A stretch of 64,000 nt of DNA. Source: Nodosilinea sp. E11 (GTDB taxonomy: Bacteria > Cyanobacteriota > Cyanobacteriia > Phormidesmidales > Phormidesmidaceae). The position numbers and the translations under genes were made by a program. The stretch is taken from assembly GCF_032813545.1 (NCBI RefSeq), contig NZ_CP136520.1, positions 3,590,001 through 3,654,000 on the forward strand, read 5' to 3'. The notes under the pieces are model-generated. The model saw only the letters and a program-made list of their open reading frames with translations, searched no databases and had not been told where the DNA came from. Of this stretch, positions 8,988 through 18,091 are shown one piece after another; the stretch's first letter is position 1; each line of letters begins with the position of its first letter.

Positions 8988-9068
8988 GAATCACCGAGGC
9001 GGCGGTTAGCTAGAAAATAAACGATAGACAGGTCTAAGTGAAGGTTAAATGCTAAACCCTTTAGCTAA

Positions 9069-9099
9069 GCACCCTGAGAGGTTCTATGACTAAGGGTGC
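9069..9099 (-). terminator. Possible terminator of the Gfo/Idh/MocA gene
   Basis: GCACCCT (9069-9075) pairs perfectly with AGGGTGC (9093-9099) across a 17-nt loop, 60 bp past the stop of the minus-strand gene at 9160. There is no strong T-run, so the call is weak. Confidence 0.35.
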
Positions 9100-9159
9100 C
9101 CTGAGAATACCCCTTAGCTGCAAGTCAAGCGTGCCTAGTTGTTTAAATTAAGAACATTT

Positions 9160-10260
9160 CTATACCTGAAATCGCTGCTTGGGCACATCGAGCCAGGTAT
9201 TTTGGTGGTGAGACTGGCGGGCTAAATCCATCAGGTGCTGCGATCGCACCCCATCCCAGATCGAGGGCGCAGTGGCCTGTCCTCGGTCAATGTCGCTGAT
9301 CCAGTGGTTGACCACCCGCACAAAGGGAGCAATGCGGCCATCGCTATAGGTGGTGGGAAACTGAAGGCGATCGGGAATGGGCAGTTCGGCCAAGGGGCCG
9401 CCCCCCTGGCTGCCCCAAAGGCGAAATCCGTGGACATAATCGCTGAGGTTGTCGCTGCCCAGCACTAGGGTGCCCTGGTCGCCGTAGACCTCGACCCAGT
9501 GGCCCCGTCCGGCGTAGGTGACGGAGCTGATGGCCACCTGGCAGGGGGCACCGTTCTCTAGGTCGAGCATGAGGCTACAGGTGTCGTCGGCGTCTACAGG
9601 CTGGAGCACGCCAGCAGCGTCGGGGCGCTGGGGGATGGCGGTGCTGAGGCGGGCGCACAGACGCTCGATCGGCCCAAACAGCCAGGTGATGTAGTCAAAG
9701 CTGTGGGACGCAAAGGCCCCTAGCGCACCGCCCCCCTGGTCTTGGCGCGAGTACCAGTTCCAGGCGCGACTGGGATCGGCCCGCCCCGGCACCGTCCAGG
9801 TGATGTTGACGAACCGGAGGTTGCCCACGTAGCCCTCAGCCAGCAGTTCGGCCAGGCGCTGCCAGGCGGGCACAAAGCGAAACTCAAAGTCCATGGTGGC
9901 TACCAAGTTGCGATTGTGCGCTAGGGCGGCAATTTCCTCGGCCTCGGCTCCAGAGAGCGTCGTAGGCTTCTCTATCAGCAGGTGCTTCCCCGCCTCCAGC
10001 ACGGTTTTAGCTTGGGAGTAGTGCAGAAACGGAGGTGTAGCTACTGTGACGGCCTGTACTTCGGGCAGCGCCACGATCGCCTCGATGCTGTCACAGGCAT
10101 GGGCAATAGCATGCTCAGCGGCGATCGTTTGGGCTTTAGCTAAATCGCGATGGTAGACCGCTACCACCGCCGTGCGGTGATGGGCCTGCAACCCTGGGAT
10201 ATGGACCTTTTGGCCAAAGCCAGTGCCCACCACTGCCACTTGAACCGGAGTTTCTGCCAT
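9160..10260 (-). CDS. Gfo/Idh/MocA-family NAD(P)-dependent oxidoreductase
   Basis: A 366-residue sugar- or cyclitol-type dehydrogenase. The Rossmann motif VVGTGFGQKVHIPG lies at about residues 9-22, and the family's EKPTT motif (catalytic Lys) at about 97. A GFO_IDH_MocA C-terminal alpha/beta domain follows from about residue 125. ATG 10260 is chosen because GCGAGG lies just upstream and an in-frame TTG at 10287 would add nine unconserved residues. The substrate cannot be told. Upstream lies a region with two inverted repeats and a divergent gene set (adaptor and permease), which suggests that both may share control. Confidence 0.88.
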   Translation of the reverse strand: MAETPVQVAVVGTGFGQKVHIPGLQAHHRTAVVAVYHRDLAKAQTIAAEHAIAHACDSIEAIVALPEVQAVTVATPPFLHYSQAKTVLEAGKHLLIEKPTTLSGAEAEEIAALAHNRNLVATMDFEFRFVPAWQRLAELLAEGYVGNLRFVNITWTVPGRADPSRAWNWYSRQDQGGGALGAFASHSFDYITWLFGPIERLCARLSTAIPQRPDAAGVLQPVDADDTCSLMLDLENGAPCQVAISSVTYAGRGHWVEVYGDQGTLVLGSDNLSDYVHGFRLWGSQGGGPLAELPIPDRLQFPTTYSDGRIAPFVRVVNHWISDIDRGQATAPSIWDGVRSQHLMDLARQSHHQNTWLDVPKQRFQV

Positions 10261-10340
10261 AGCAACCTCGCCATATGTAACAGGCAACCTAACAAACCAG
10301 TGCCCTTCTTCAGAGTAAGGGTCGATCTACACTCGCTACA

Positions 10341-10360
10341 ATTAAACTGAGCAGTTTAAT
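10341..10360. promoter_or_regulatory. Perfect 9-bp inverted repeat, operator-like
   Basis: ATTAAACTG (10341-10349), a 2-nt spacer, then CAGTTTAAT (10352-10360). It lies 80 bp upstream of the oxidoreductase start and 177 bp upstream of the divergent adaptor gene. The size and symmetry suit a dimeric repressor site. No dedicated regulator gene is next to it. Confidence 0.45.
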
Positions 10361-10428
10361 GTGGACCATTGATGGCAGCCGTCGCGGTGGCGAGGAGATC
10401 GGTTAAACCATCAGGCCTCTCTAAATTC

Positions 10429-10444
10429 GTTCAAACGGTTGAAC
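10429..10444. repeat. Palindrome GTTCAAACGGTTGAAC, operator or relic of the dispersed palindrome family
   Basis: GTTCAA and TTGAAC pair perfectly across ACGG. This 16-mer differs at one base from the core of the dispersed palindrome at 27077-27181. About 40 bp to the right, ACGGCTATGGCT resembles that family's right end. The left end is not recognisable, so it may be a decayed copy. It could equally be an operator for the adaptor gene 93 bp downstream. Confidence 0.4.
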
Positions 10445-10536
10445 AGTTAGATTTCATCCCTGGCGCAACCGAACTGACAACGGCTATGGCTGGGCTGCTC
10501 AGGTTTTAGACATCAGGAGTCAACCTTTCTTTTCCC

Positions 10537-11874
10537 ATGCAGATTCCGTTGATTGGTAAGATGCGTCGCCCCCTGGTTTGGCTATTGGCGGGGCTAGCTG
10601 CCGCCACCCTGGTGGCCGGGGCAGCGGGGCTAGGGTGGCGCAGCCGCCAAAGCGCCTACGATGTCGAAGCCTTTACGACCCCGGCGGCTATTGAACCACT
10701 GACCGTGCAGGTAGCGGCCAGCGGCACGGTGCGGCCTGTGCAGACGGTTAACCTTAGCCCTGAGAATGCCGGCATTCTGGAAGAACTGTTTGTCGAACAG
10801 GGCGATCGGGTTGAGCCCGGCCAAATTATTGCTCGCATGAACAGCCGCGACACCGCTGCCCAAGTACAGCAAAACCAGGCCGCCGTGGCCGAAGCCGCAG
10901 CGGCCCTAGCCGATGTGCGTCGGGGTAGTCGTCCGGAAGAAATCGCCCAGGCCGAAGCCACCGTCGCGGCTAACCGTGCCCAGGTGCGCGATGCCCAGGC
11001 CCGGCTCGATCTCGCCACCAGTGACTTGGCCCGCCGTCAGCAGCTGTTTGACCGGGGAGCTGTAGCGGCGACTGATCTCGACAATGCCGCCCGCGAACAG
11101 CGCAGCGCCCAGGCGGCGGTAGAACAGGCCCAGGCCCGGGTCACCGAATCGCTGCGCCGGGTCGATGACCTGCGGAACTTACCCCGCCCCGAGGCGATCG
11201 CCCAGGCCGAAGCCCGCCTGGCCCAGGCCCGTGCCCAGCTAGCCGGAGCCCAGATTCGTCAGGATGAAAGCCTAATTCGTGCTCCGTTTGGCGGCATTGT
11301 TACTCAAAAATTTGCCACCGAGGGAGCCTTCGTCACCCCAACCACCTCTGCCTCTGACCTGTCTTCGGCGACCTCCACGGCCATTGTTGCCCTAGCCGAA
11401 GACCTAGAGGTGCTAGCCGAAGTGCCCGAAGCCGATATCAGCCTGATTGCGGCGGGCCAAGCCGTCAATGTCGTCGCCGATGCCTTCCCCGATCAAACCT
11501 TTCAGGGGCGGGTCAAACTGGTCGCGCCCGAGGCGATCGACCGTCAGAATGTCACGCTATTTCAGGTGCGCATTGAGCTGCTCGACGGCAAAGATATTTT
11601 GCGATCGAATATGAATGTCAATGTGGCCTTTATTGGCGATCAGTTGGCCAATGCTCTTGTTGTGCCAACGGTAGCCGTCGTGACCCAGGCGGGCCAAAGC
11701 GGCGTGCTGGTGCCGGGGGCCAACCGCGATATTGTCTTTCAACCCGTCACCCTGGGACCGCAGGTAGGCAACCAAATTCAAATCGTCGATGGGCTGGGAG
11801 AGGGCGATCGCGTTTTTATTGATTTGCCGCCCGGTCGCTCCCTCGAAAACATCACCATCCGCCAAGATCGGTAG
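10537..11874 (+). CDS. HlyD/MacA-type periplasmic adaptor (membrane-fusion protein)
   Basis: A 445-residue adaptor that would link an inner-membrane transporter to an outer-membrane channel. A single N-terminal membrane anchor lies at residues 13-31. It is followed by a barrel-sandwich half-motif (SGTVRPVQTVNLSPENAGIL), a very long Ala/Gln/Arg-rich coiled coil at about residues 105-240, and the second half-motif (LIRAPFGGIVTQKFATEGAFV). The C-terminal beta-barrel and membrane-proximal domains end with RSNMNVNVAF and IQIVDGLGEGDRV. The partner permease begins 85 bp downstream. Unlike MacAB and DevBCA loci, no ATPase gene is present. Confidence 0.9.
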   Translation: MQIPLIGKMRRPLVWLLAGLAAATLVAGAAGLGWRSRQSAYDVEAFTTPAAIEPLTVQVAASGTVRPVQTVNLSPENAGILEELFVEQGDRVEPGQIIARMNSRDTAAQVQQNQAAVAEAAAALADVRRGSRPEEIAQAEATVAANRAQVRDAQARLDLATSDLARRQQLFDRGAVAATDLDNAAREQRSAQAAVEQAQARVTESLRRVDDLRNLPRPEAIAQAEARLAQARAQLAGAQIRQDESLIRAPFGGIVTQKFATEGAFVTPTTSASDLSSATSTAIVALAEDLEVLAEVPEADISLIAAGQAVNVVADAFPDQTFQGRVKLVAPEAIDRQNVTLFQVRIELLDGKDILRSNMNVNVAFIGDQLANALVVPTVAVVTQAGQSGVLVPGANRDIVFQPVTLGPQVGNQIQIVDGLGEGDRVFIDLPPGRSLENITIRQDR

Positions 11875-11959
11875 CCCTGAGGCGGGCTGCTAGATAGCCT
11901 CTCGGCCAAACTCCCCAGCGTGCATTCCCCAGCGTAATTTCTCTGAGCCTATTCGCCCC

Positions 11960-13183
11960 ATGAATCTGCAAGAAAGCCTGACCATGGCGACTAAAACCCT
12001 GGCCGCCAACCGCCTACGTAGCGCCCTCACCATGCTGGGCATTATCATCGGCAATGCTTCGGTGATTACGATGGTGGGTCTGGGGGAAGGGGCACAGCGG
12101 TTTGTCAACGCCGAGCTCGAAACCCTGGGGCCAAATGTGCTGTTTATTGTGCCAGGCAGTCGTGAGACCCGGCAGCTGGGTTCTCTAGAGGTGCCGCGCA
12201 CCCTGGTTCTGGCCGATGCAGAGGCGATCGCCCAGCAGGTGCCAGCAGTGACGGGAGTAGCCGCCGAATCGAGTGGTCGCCAGCTAGTGACCTTCCGCAA
12301 CCGCAATACCAACGTCAACGCGGTAGGCACCACACCCGCTTTTCTCACCGTGCGCAGCTTTGAGATCGCCAACGGGCGGTTTATCAGCGATTTAGATGTG
12401 TCTCGTAGCGCCCAAGTGGCGGTGATTGGCGGCACCCTGCGAGAGCGCCTGTTTGACGATCAACCCGCCCTAGGTCAACAAATTCGGGTAGGGGGCATTA
12501 CCTTTGATGTGGTGGGGGTACTCGAGAAAAAGGGATCTAACCTGGGCCTCGATTACGACGATGCGGTTTTAGTGCCCCTGACGACGAAGGCCAACCGACT
12601 AGCCGGGGCCGAGCGATCGCCCTACGGGATCGACGTTTCGTTTATTACGGTGTCGGCCCGCGATCGCGCCAGCATGGCTACTGCCGAGTTCCAGATCACC
12701 AACCTGCTGCGCCTGCGCCACAACATTCGCGACGAAGACGACTTTTCCATCAGCAGTCAAGACTCGCTACTGACGATCGCCAACACCATTACCGGAGCGC
12801 TAACGCTGATGCTGGCCGCGATCGCGGGCATTTCTCTGTTTGTGGGCGGCATTGGCATTATGAATATCATGCTGGTGTCGGTGCGCGAGCGCACCCAGGA
12901 GATTGGCCTGCGCAAGGCGATCGGGGCCTCCCAGAGCGATATCTTAGGCCAGTTTTTAATTGAGGCCATTATTCTGTCGATCGCGGGAGGCATCATCGGC
13001 ACTGCCCTGGGCGTCAGCGGCATTTTGCTAATTGGCGCAATCACTCCCTTTGAGGCGGGCCTTTCGGTGGGTGCGATCGTGGTCACGGTGACCATCTCTG
13101 GTGGTATTGGGCTGTTCTTTGGCGTTTTCCCTGCCCGTCAGGCCGCCAAGCTCGACCCCATTGTGGCATTGAGAACTGCCTAA
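11960..13183 (+). CDS. ABC transporter permease, MacB/FtsX (DevC-like) type
   Basis: A 407-residue inner-membrane protein with the MacB-PCD/FtsX layout. There is one membrane helix near residues 22-45 and a periplasmic domain of about 220 residues. Three C-terminal helices lie at about 275-300, 325-350 and 370-395, with the signature GGIGIMNIMLVSVRERTQEI and the coupling segment GLRKAIGAS. No nucleotide-binding domain is fused to it. It follows the adaptor gene and should work with it in a tripartite efflux or export system, using an ATPase encoded elsewhere. The cargo is unknown. Confidence 0.9.
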   Translation: MNLQESLTMATKTLAANRLRSALTMLGIIIGNASVITMVGLGEGAQRFVNAELETLGPNVLFIVPGSRETRQLGSLEVPRTLVLADAEAIAQQVPAVTGVAAESSGRQLVTFRNRNTNVNAVGTTPAFLTVRSFEIANGRFISDLDVSRSAQVAVIGGTLRERLFDDQPALGQQIRVGGITFDVVGVLEKKGSNLGLDYDDAVLVPLTTKANRLAGAERSPYGIDVSFITVSARDRASMATAEFQITNLLRLRHNIRDEDDFSISSQDSLLTIANTITGALTLMLAAIAGISLFVGGIGIMNIMLVSVRERTQEIGLRKAIGASQSDILGQFLIEAIILSIAGGIIGTALGVSGILLIGAITPFEAGLSVGAIVVTVTISGGIGLFFGVFPARQAAKLDPIVALRTA

Positions 13184-13418
13184 AAAATAAACGCAAGCAG
13201 CCCTATCTAGGCTAGAGAATACCTTCAAGGCAGAATTCGCTGTACCGTGAGGGCAATTGCTCTTGGAAGACTGTCCCGTTAGTCAGGAGCCTGTGACCCT
13301 TACCTTTCTTCATTTTAGATCGGCATAAATTTTATAAATAAATTGTGAATACAACTTAGGATGTCTGCTGACTGCTTGCTCAGTCTTGTATTTTTCAATA
13401 GCTATAGAGGCAAACATC

Positions 13419-14342
13419 ATGGTAGATGCTATGAATCCCATTATATCAGTCATCATTCCTATCTTTAATGATGCAGCACGATTAGGCAAGTGCTTGATGG
13501 CCTTGAGCCAACAAACCTATGAAAAATCGCGCTTCGAGATCATTGTGGTTGATAATGGATCCGATGATTTAGATCAGCTTAAACATGTTCTAAATGGCTA
13601 CAAAAATATAATTCTTGCCCATGAATTGATCCCCGGGTCGTATGCTGCTCGTAATCATGGTCTTTCCCTAGCCCAGGGTGAGATTATTGCTTTTACCGAT
13701 GCTGATTGCATTCCTGCTGTTGACTGGCTAGAGCGCGGTATTTTTCATCTGCGTCAGACTCCCAACTGTGGGCAGGTCGTTGGTAATGTTAGATTGTTTT
13801 TTTCTGACCCGCAGCATCCTACGGTTGTAGAGCTATATGAAAGCTTGACCGCTTTTTCGCAAGAGCTGCTTCTGCAAGACTCTCACGGTGGAGCAACCGC
13901 CAATGTTTTGACTTGGCGGCGGGTGATTGATCAGGTAGGACCCTTTGACATTCGCCTTAAGTCAAACGGCGATCTAGAGTGGGGGCAACGTGTGTTTGAG
14001 GCTGGCTACACACAGGTCTACGCCCCCGATGTACAGGTGCTTCATCCTGCTCGGCGATCGCTTAGTGAGTTGCATAAGCGTACAGTGCGGTTGTCTGGAG
14101 GTGCATTCGACCGTCTGATTAAGCCAGACGATTCATTTATTCAGAAGCAGAGAATGTTTGCCCGCTTATTATTAGACGACCTTACATCGCCAATAGATTT
14201 TGTGATTAAGGCCTGTCGCAGTCCAGACCTAACATGCTGGCAGGATAAGTTTAAAGTTTCTCTCGTTAGATTGTATGTGGGCTTTATTAGTGCTGGAGAA
14301 AAGATTCGTCTCAAATTCGGGGGAGCCTCACAACGTGGTTGA
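13419..14342 (+). CDS. Family 2 glycosyltransferase
   Basis: A 307-residue GT-A enzyme. The nucleotide-sugar-binding parts are the SVIIPIFNDA strand, VVDNGSDD and the metal-binding FTDADC. The end of the domain (GPFDIRLKSNGDLEWGQRVFEAG) fits a GT2 polysaccharide enzyme with an acidic catalytic patch. The ATG at 13419 is chosen because AGAGG at 13406-13410 is spaced correctly. There are no clear membrane helices, so the enzyme is probably membrane-associated in the cytoplasm. It pairs with the flippase 51 bp downstream for export of a glycan. The region is lower in GC than its neighbours, which hints at acquisition by transfer. Confidence 0.9.
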   Translation: MVDAMNPIISVIIPIFNDAARLGKCLMALSQQTYEKSRFEIIVVDNGSDDLDQLKHVLNGYKNIILAHELIPGSYAARNHGLSLAQGEIIAFTDADCIPAVDWLERGIFHLRQTPNCGQVVGNVRLFFSDPQHPTVVELYESLTAFSQELLLQDSHGGATANVLTWRRVIDQVGPFDIRLKSNGDLEWGQRVFEAGYTQVYAPDVQVLHPARRSLSELHKRTVRLSGGAFDRLIKPDDSFIQKQRMFARLLLDDLTSPIDFVIKACRSPDLTCWQDKFKVSLVRLYVGFISAGEKIRLKFGGASQRG

Positions 14343-14393
14343 ACAATTGTCTATGAAATTTACTGTTATTCTAAATATTTTTTTGAAAGCCCT

Positions 14394-15857
14394 ATGAGTA
14401 TAAAGCATAAGGCTATTAGAGGTGCTGCCTGGTCTGCTATTCAAAATTGGGGAAGCCAGATTGGGTCGCTGTTGATTTTTTTTATTTTGGCACGGTTGCT
14501 GTCACCTGAAGCATTTGGGTTAGTGGCTTTAGCCAATGTGTTTTTGGCATTCATGCAGTTGTTTTCAGAGCAGGGCTTTGGCCACGCAATTATTCAACGG
14601 CAAAACCTTGAGCCAGGACACCTTGACACCGCATTTTGGATTAACTTAACGATTGGTCTGTTTCTAGCCGTTATTAGCGTCTCTATCGCTACACCTATAG
14701 CCGGGTTATTTGGGCAGCCTGCACTTACGCCTATTCTTCGATGGTTTTCTATTCTTTTTGTGATTTCTGCCCTAGGAAAGGTGCAGCAGTCAATTTTGGA
14801 ACGTCAGTTTGAGTACCGGGCGATCGCGGCTCGCTGGCTCATGGCTACTGTTGTGGGAGGCGCGGTCGGCATCACTATGGCGCTGATGGGGGCAGGTGTA
14901 TGGAGTCTGGTGGGCCAGCAAATTGTCCATGAAGCGGTTGGTACACTCACCCTCTGGCTGTGCAGCGATTGGCGACCGAGGCTAAGCGCCTCAAGGGTCC
15001 ATTTTCGCGATCTTTTTGGGGTCGGTATGCCCATCATGGGCTTTCATTACCTAAACTTCTTTAGCACCCGCGCCAATGATTTCTTAGTCGGCTACGCTTT
15101 TACCCCTGCTGATCTGGGCTTCTACAGCGTGGCTAATCGGGTTCTGTACGCAATGACCCAACTTTTGGTTCAGACCAGCCGCGATGTTGCGTTACCAACC
15201 TTCTCTCGTCTCCAAGAAGATCCCGAGCGCTTTCGCCGCGCCTTTTATCTGGCTACTCAGGTAACTAGTGCCATTGCTTTGCCCTCTTTCTTAGGCATGG
15301 CTGTGCTGGCTCCAGAACTGGTGCGGATTTTGTTTGGGGAACAGTGGTTGCCTTCGGTGCCACTCATTCAGGTACTCGCTTTACTCGGTATTTTGCGCTC
15401 CATTACCTTTTTCAAAGGGTCAGTATTTGTTGCCATGGGGAAGCCTGCCTGGTGGTTTTGGCTCAGCGTTCTCGACGTTGTGCTGAACTTATTGGCGTTT
15501 GCCGTTGCCTATCGGTGGGGCATTTTTGCTGTTGCTGCAGCGTCAGTTATTCGAGCCTATCTTGTCTTCCCCATTGGCCAATGGGCGGTGTGCCACCTCA
15601 TTCAAGACAGCTTAGGGAAGTATCTCCGCGTCTTTATCTCCCCTCTAATTTGTGCTTTGGCTATGGCAGGGGCCATGTTAGGGCTTAAAACAATGCTTGG
15701 TGCTGCTCTGGGTCCCCTCTTCCTGATTGTTGTCAGCACTGGTTTTGGGGCAGCTTTCTACGTTGCTTTAATTCGGCTGCTGGCTCCACAACTCTTCGGT
15801 CAGCTGATGGATATAGCGCAGGTTGTGGTGTCAAAGTCTAATCCGCCCACTAGCTGA
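14394..15857 (+). CDS. Polysaccharide flippase (Wzx/MOP superfamily)
   Basis: A 487-residue membrane protein with about 12-14 hydrophobic helices over its whole length. It opens with GAAWSAIQNWGSQIGSLLIFFILARLLSPEAFG, cited here as positions 10-42, which is characteristic of lipid-linked oligosaccharide flippases and Wzx-like exporters. A second family segment reads FYSVANRVLYAMTQLL at about residues 240-255. It would move a lipid-linked sugar across the inner membrane. It follows the GT2 gene on the same strand. The start of the gene is AT-rich like the GT2 gene, while the second half is closer to host composition. Confidence 0.88.
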   Translation: MSIKHKAIRGAAWSAIQNWGSQIGSLLIFFILARLLSPEAFGLVALANVFLAFMQLFSEQGFGHAIIQRQNLEPGHLDTAFWINLTIGLFLAVISVSIATPIAGLFGQPALTPILRWFSILFVISALGKVQQSILERQFEYRAIAARWLMATVVGGAVGITMALMGAGVWSLVGQQIVHEAVGTLTLWLCSDWRPRLSASRVHFRDLFGVGMPIMGFHYLNFFSTRANDFLVGYAFTPADLGFYSVANRVLYAMTQLLVQTSRDVALPTFSRLQEDPERFRRAFYLATQVTSAIALPSFLGMAVLAPELVRILFGEQWLPSVPLIQVLALLGILRSITFFKGSVFVAMGKPAWWFWLSVLDVVLNLLAFAVAYRWGIFAVAAASVIRAYLVFPIGQWAVCHLIQDSLGKYLRVFISPLICALAMAGAMLGLKTMLGAALGPLFLIVVSTGFGAAFYVALIRLLAPQLFGQLMDIAQVVVSKSNPPTS

Positions 15858-15992
15858 AACTCTTGGATTATGACATCAAAATCCAGGCTGGGCCAGCCCG
15901 TTCATTGAAGCTTGGCTCTGATAGAGCGCCTGGGGAACAACGCCACGACTTTCGCCCCGCTGTACCGTTGTTAGTTAACTAGTCACTCAAGC

Positions 15993-16466
15993 ATGAACCT
16001 GCGCACCGCAATTGAACCCGATTTGCCGAATCTGGCCGCGCTATACCGTAAGACTGTGCTGGCCAATGCCCCCCAGCACTATAGTCCCGACCAAGTCACG
16101 GCCTGGGCAGCGGTGGAGGCCGAGAGCCTTCGCTTTCACCAATTTATTTTGGCTGTTACCACCTATGTAGCCGAAGACGAGACGGGCGTGGTGGGCTTTG
16201 CGGGCATTGGCGATGATGGCCATGTGGCCTCTGCCTACGTGCGCCACGACTGCCTACACCAGGGCATTGGCTCACTGCTGATGCAGGCAGTGCTCACCCA
16301 CGCCCAAGAAAAACAGATTCCCCGACTCTACGCTGAGGCCAGTGAGTTTAGCCTGGGGCTGTTCACCAAGTTTGGCTTTAGCCAATACGACACCGAGGTG
16401 GTTGAGCACAATGGTGTGCAATTTAGTCGCTACCTGATGGAGCGGGTTCTGGCCGAAACCCCTTAG
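15993..16466 (+). CDS. GNAT-family N-acetyltransferase
   Basis: A 157-residue cytoplasmic acetyltransferase. The acetyl-CoA-binding motif appears as HQGIGSLLMQAVLTHAQEK at about residues 88-106, after a VGFAGIGDDGHVASAYVR strand pair. A C-terminal GLFTKFGFSQYDTEVVEHNG segment is typical of small-molecule or amino-acid acetyltransferases. The substrate is not evident. The gene's last codons overlap a strong hairpin at 16461-16492, which acts as terminator for this gene and for malic enzyme arriving from the other side. Confidence 0.85.
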   Translation: MNLRTAIEPDLPNLAALYRKTVLANAPQHYSPDQVTAWAAVEAESLRFHQFILAVTTYVAEDETGVVGFAGIGDDGHVASAYVRHDCLHQGIGSLLMQAVLTHAQEKQIPRLYAEASEFSLGLFTKFGFSQYDTEVVEHNGVQFSRYLMERVLAETP

Positions 16467-16492
16467 GGGCAGAGCAGGCTCTGCCCCTAAGG
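16461..16492. terminator. Bidirectional terminator between acetyltransferase and malic enzyme
   Basis: CCTTAGGGGCAGAGC (16461-16475) pairs perfectly with GCTCTGCCCCTAAGG (16478-16492) around a 2-nt centre. The hairpin includes the acetyltransferase stop codon and ends one base before the malic enzyme stop. A T-rich tail (TCATTTTC) follows on the plus strand. Confidence 0.8.
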
Positions 16493-17884
16493 TCATTTTC
16501 TGGCGACGCCATCGACGCGGGCGGCATGTTTAACCGCCGAAGCGACTGCGGCAGCTACGCGCTCGTCGAATACTGAAGGAATAATGTGCTCTCGGTTGAG
16601 TTCGTGGGGGTTGACTAAGGCCGCGATCGCATAGGCCGCCTCTAAATACATCGAGGGCGTAATCTCCTGCGCCCGGCAATCTAGCGCGCCGCGCAGCACA
16701 CCGGGGAAAGCCAGCACATTGTTGATCTGGTTGGGGTAGTCGCTGCGGCCTGTGGCCATCACCGCTACCTTGCCCGTCACCAGCTCCGGTTGAATCTCGG
16801 GGATTGGGTTAGCCATGGCAAACACAATGGGGTCTGCTGCCATTGAGGCCACCATCTCGACGCTCACCACGCCTGGCGCGCTAACACCGAGAAAGATGTC
16901 AGCTCCCACCATCGCGTCGGCTAAGAGGCCCGATTCTTCTACAGCGAGTTCCTGCTTTTGGGGGTTTAAGTCGTCGCGGCTGGTCGAAATAATGCCCTTT
17001 GAGTCGCACAGCAAAATGGTAGCGGCCCCAGCCTTTTGCAGCAGTTTGGCGATCGCCACCCCTGCCGCTCCGGCCCCGTTGATTACTACTTTGACCTGGG
17101 TGAGAGACTTATTCACCAGCTTGAGGGCGTTGATTAGGGCCGCCAGGGTAACAATGGCGGTGCCGTGCTGGTCGTCATGGAAGACAGGAATATCTAGCTC
17201 TTTGCGCAACCGAGACTCAATTTCAAAACAGCGAGGGGCGCTGATATCTTCCAGATTTACGCCACCAAACACCGGAGCCAGTTGCTTGACCGCCGTGACG
17301 ATCGCATCAGTATCTTGAGTGTCGAGGCAGATGGGAAACGCATCTAAACCAGCAAACTTCTTAAACAGGAGCGCCTTGCCCTCCATCACCGGCAGGGCGG
17401 CGGCGGGGCCAAGGTTGCCTAGACCCAATACCGCGCTACCATCGGTGACGATCGCTACCGTGTTGCCCTTAATAGTGAGGTCAAAGACGCGATCGGGGTG
17501 CTCGGCGATCTCTACACACACTCGCCCAACGCCGGGGGTGTAGGCCATGGCCAGGTCATCTTGGCTATGCAGCTCTAGCTTGCTCTCGACGCTGATCTTG
17601 CCGCCCTCGTGGATCGCAAAGGTGCGATCGCAGATCTCCAAAATTTCGATTTCTTCAACGGTTTTCACCGCTGCAATGATATTTTCGACATGCTCTTCGC
17701 CCGAGGCATCGACATGCAACACCCGCACCATATCGTAGCGGCTGCGGCTAATTAGCTCAAAATCGCCCAGGTTGCCGCCGGCCTCAGCGATCGCTTGAGT
17801 AACGCGGGCTAACATACCGGTTTTGTTGGGTAGCTTGAGCCGTAGACTGAGACTGTAACTGGGGTTTGGAGTAAGAGTTGCCAT
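16493..17884 (-). CDS. NAD(P)-dependent malic enzyme with N-terminal ACT domain
   Basis: Malic enzyme decarboxylates malate to pyruvate, yielding NAD(P)H, and in cyanobacteria supplies pyruvate and CO2. Of 463 residues, about 10-85 form an ACT domain ([20 protein letters not shown]), a ligand-binding regulatory module common in cyanobacterial malic enzymes. The N-terminal catalytic part includes YTPGVGRVC and the metal-site segment [12 protein letters not shown]. The nucleotide-binding [13 protein letters not shown] starts at about residue 268. The gene stands alone and ends on the shared terminator. Confidence 0.93.
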   Translation of the reverse strand: MATLTPNPSYSLSLRLKLPNKTGMLARVTQAIAEAGGNLGDFELISRSRYDMVRVLHVDASGEEHVENIIAAVKTVEEIEILEICDRTFAIHEGGKISVESKLELHSQDDLAMAYTPGVGRVCVEIAEHPDRVFDLTIKGNTVAIVTDGSAVLGLGNLGPAAALPVMEGKALLFKKFAGLDAFPICLDTQDTDAIVTAVKQLAPVFGGVNLEDISAPRCFEIESRLRKELDIPVFHDDQHGTAIVTLAALINALKLVNKSLTQVKVVINGAGAAGVAIAKLLQKAGAATILLCDSKGIISTSRDDLNPQKQELAVEESGLLADAMVGADIFLGVSAPGVVSVEMVASMAADPIVFAMANPIPEIQPELVTGKVAVMATGRSDYPNQINNVLAFPGVLRGALDCRAQEITPSMYLEAAYAIAALVNPHELNREHIIPSVFDERVAAAVASAVKHAARVDGVARK

Positions 17885-18091
17885 GGAAAACCTTTGGGCG
17901 ATCGCGCCAGCGAAATAAAAATACTGTCTTGGGGGAAGAATAAAGACTAATCACTCAGTTTAAGCGACCGAGTCTCCTGATCGATTGAGTTTCTTGAACG
18001 ACTGCCCCTCCCCTATGTATCCTCAGTGTGTGTGAAGATAGCAGTAGCGTCTGTTACTCACGCACGGTTCCTGGCTACCCCTTCAACTGCC

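Noticed and set aside
10372..10509. A 45-codon reading frame ahead of the adaptor gene
   Set aside because: No ribosome-binding site, no domain-like residues, and it runs through the palindrome 10429-10444 that may be a repeat relic. It is probably not translated.
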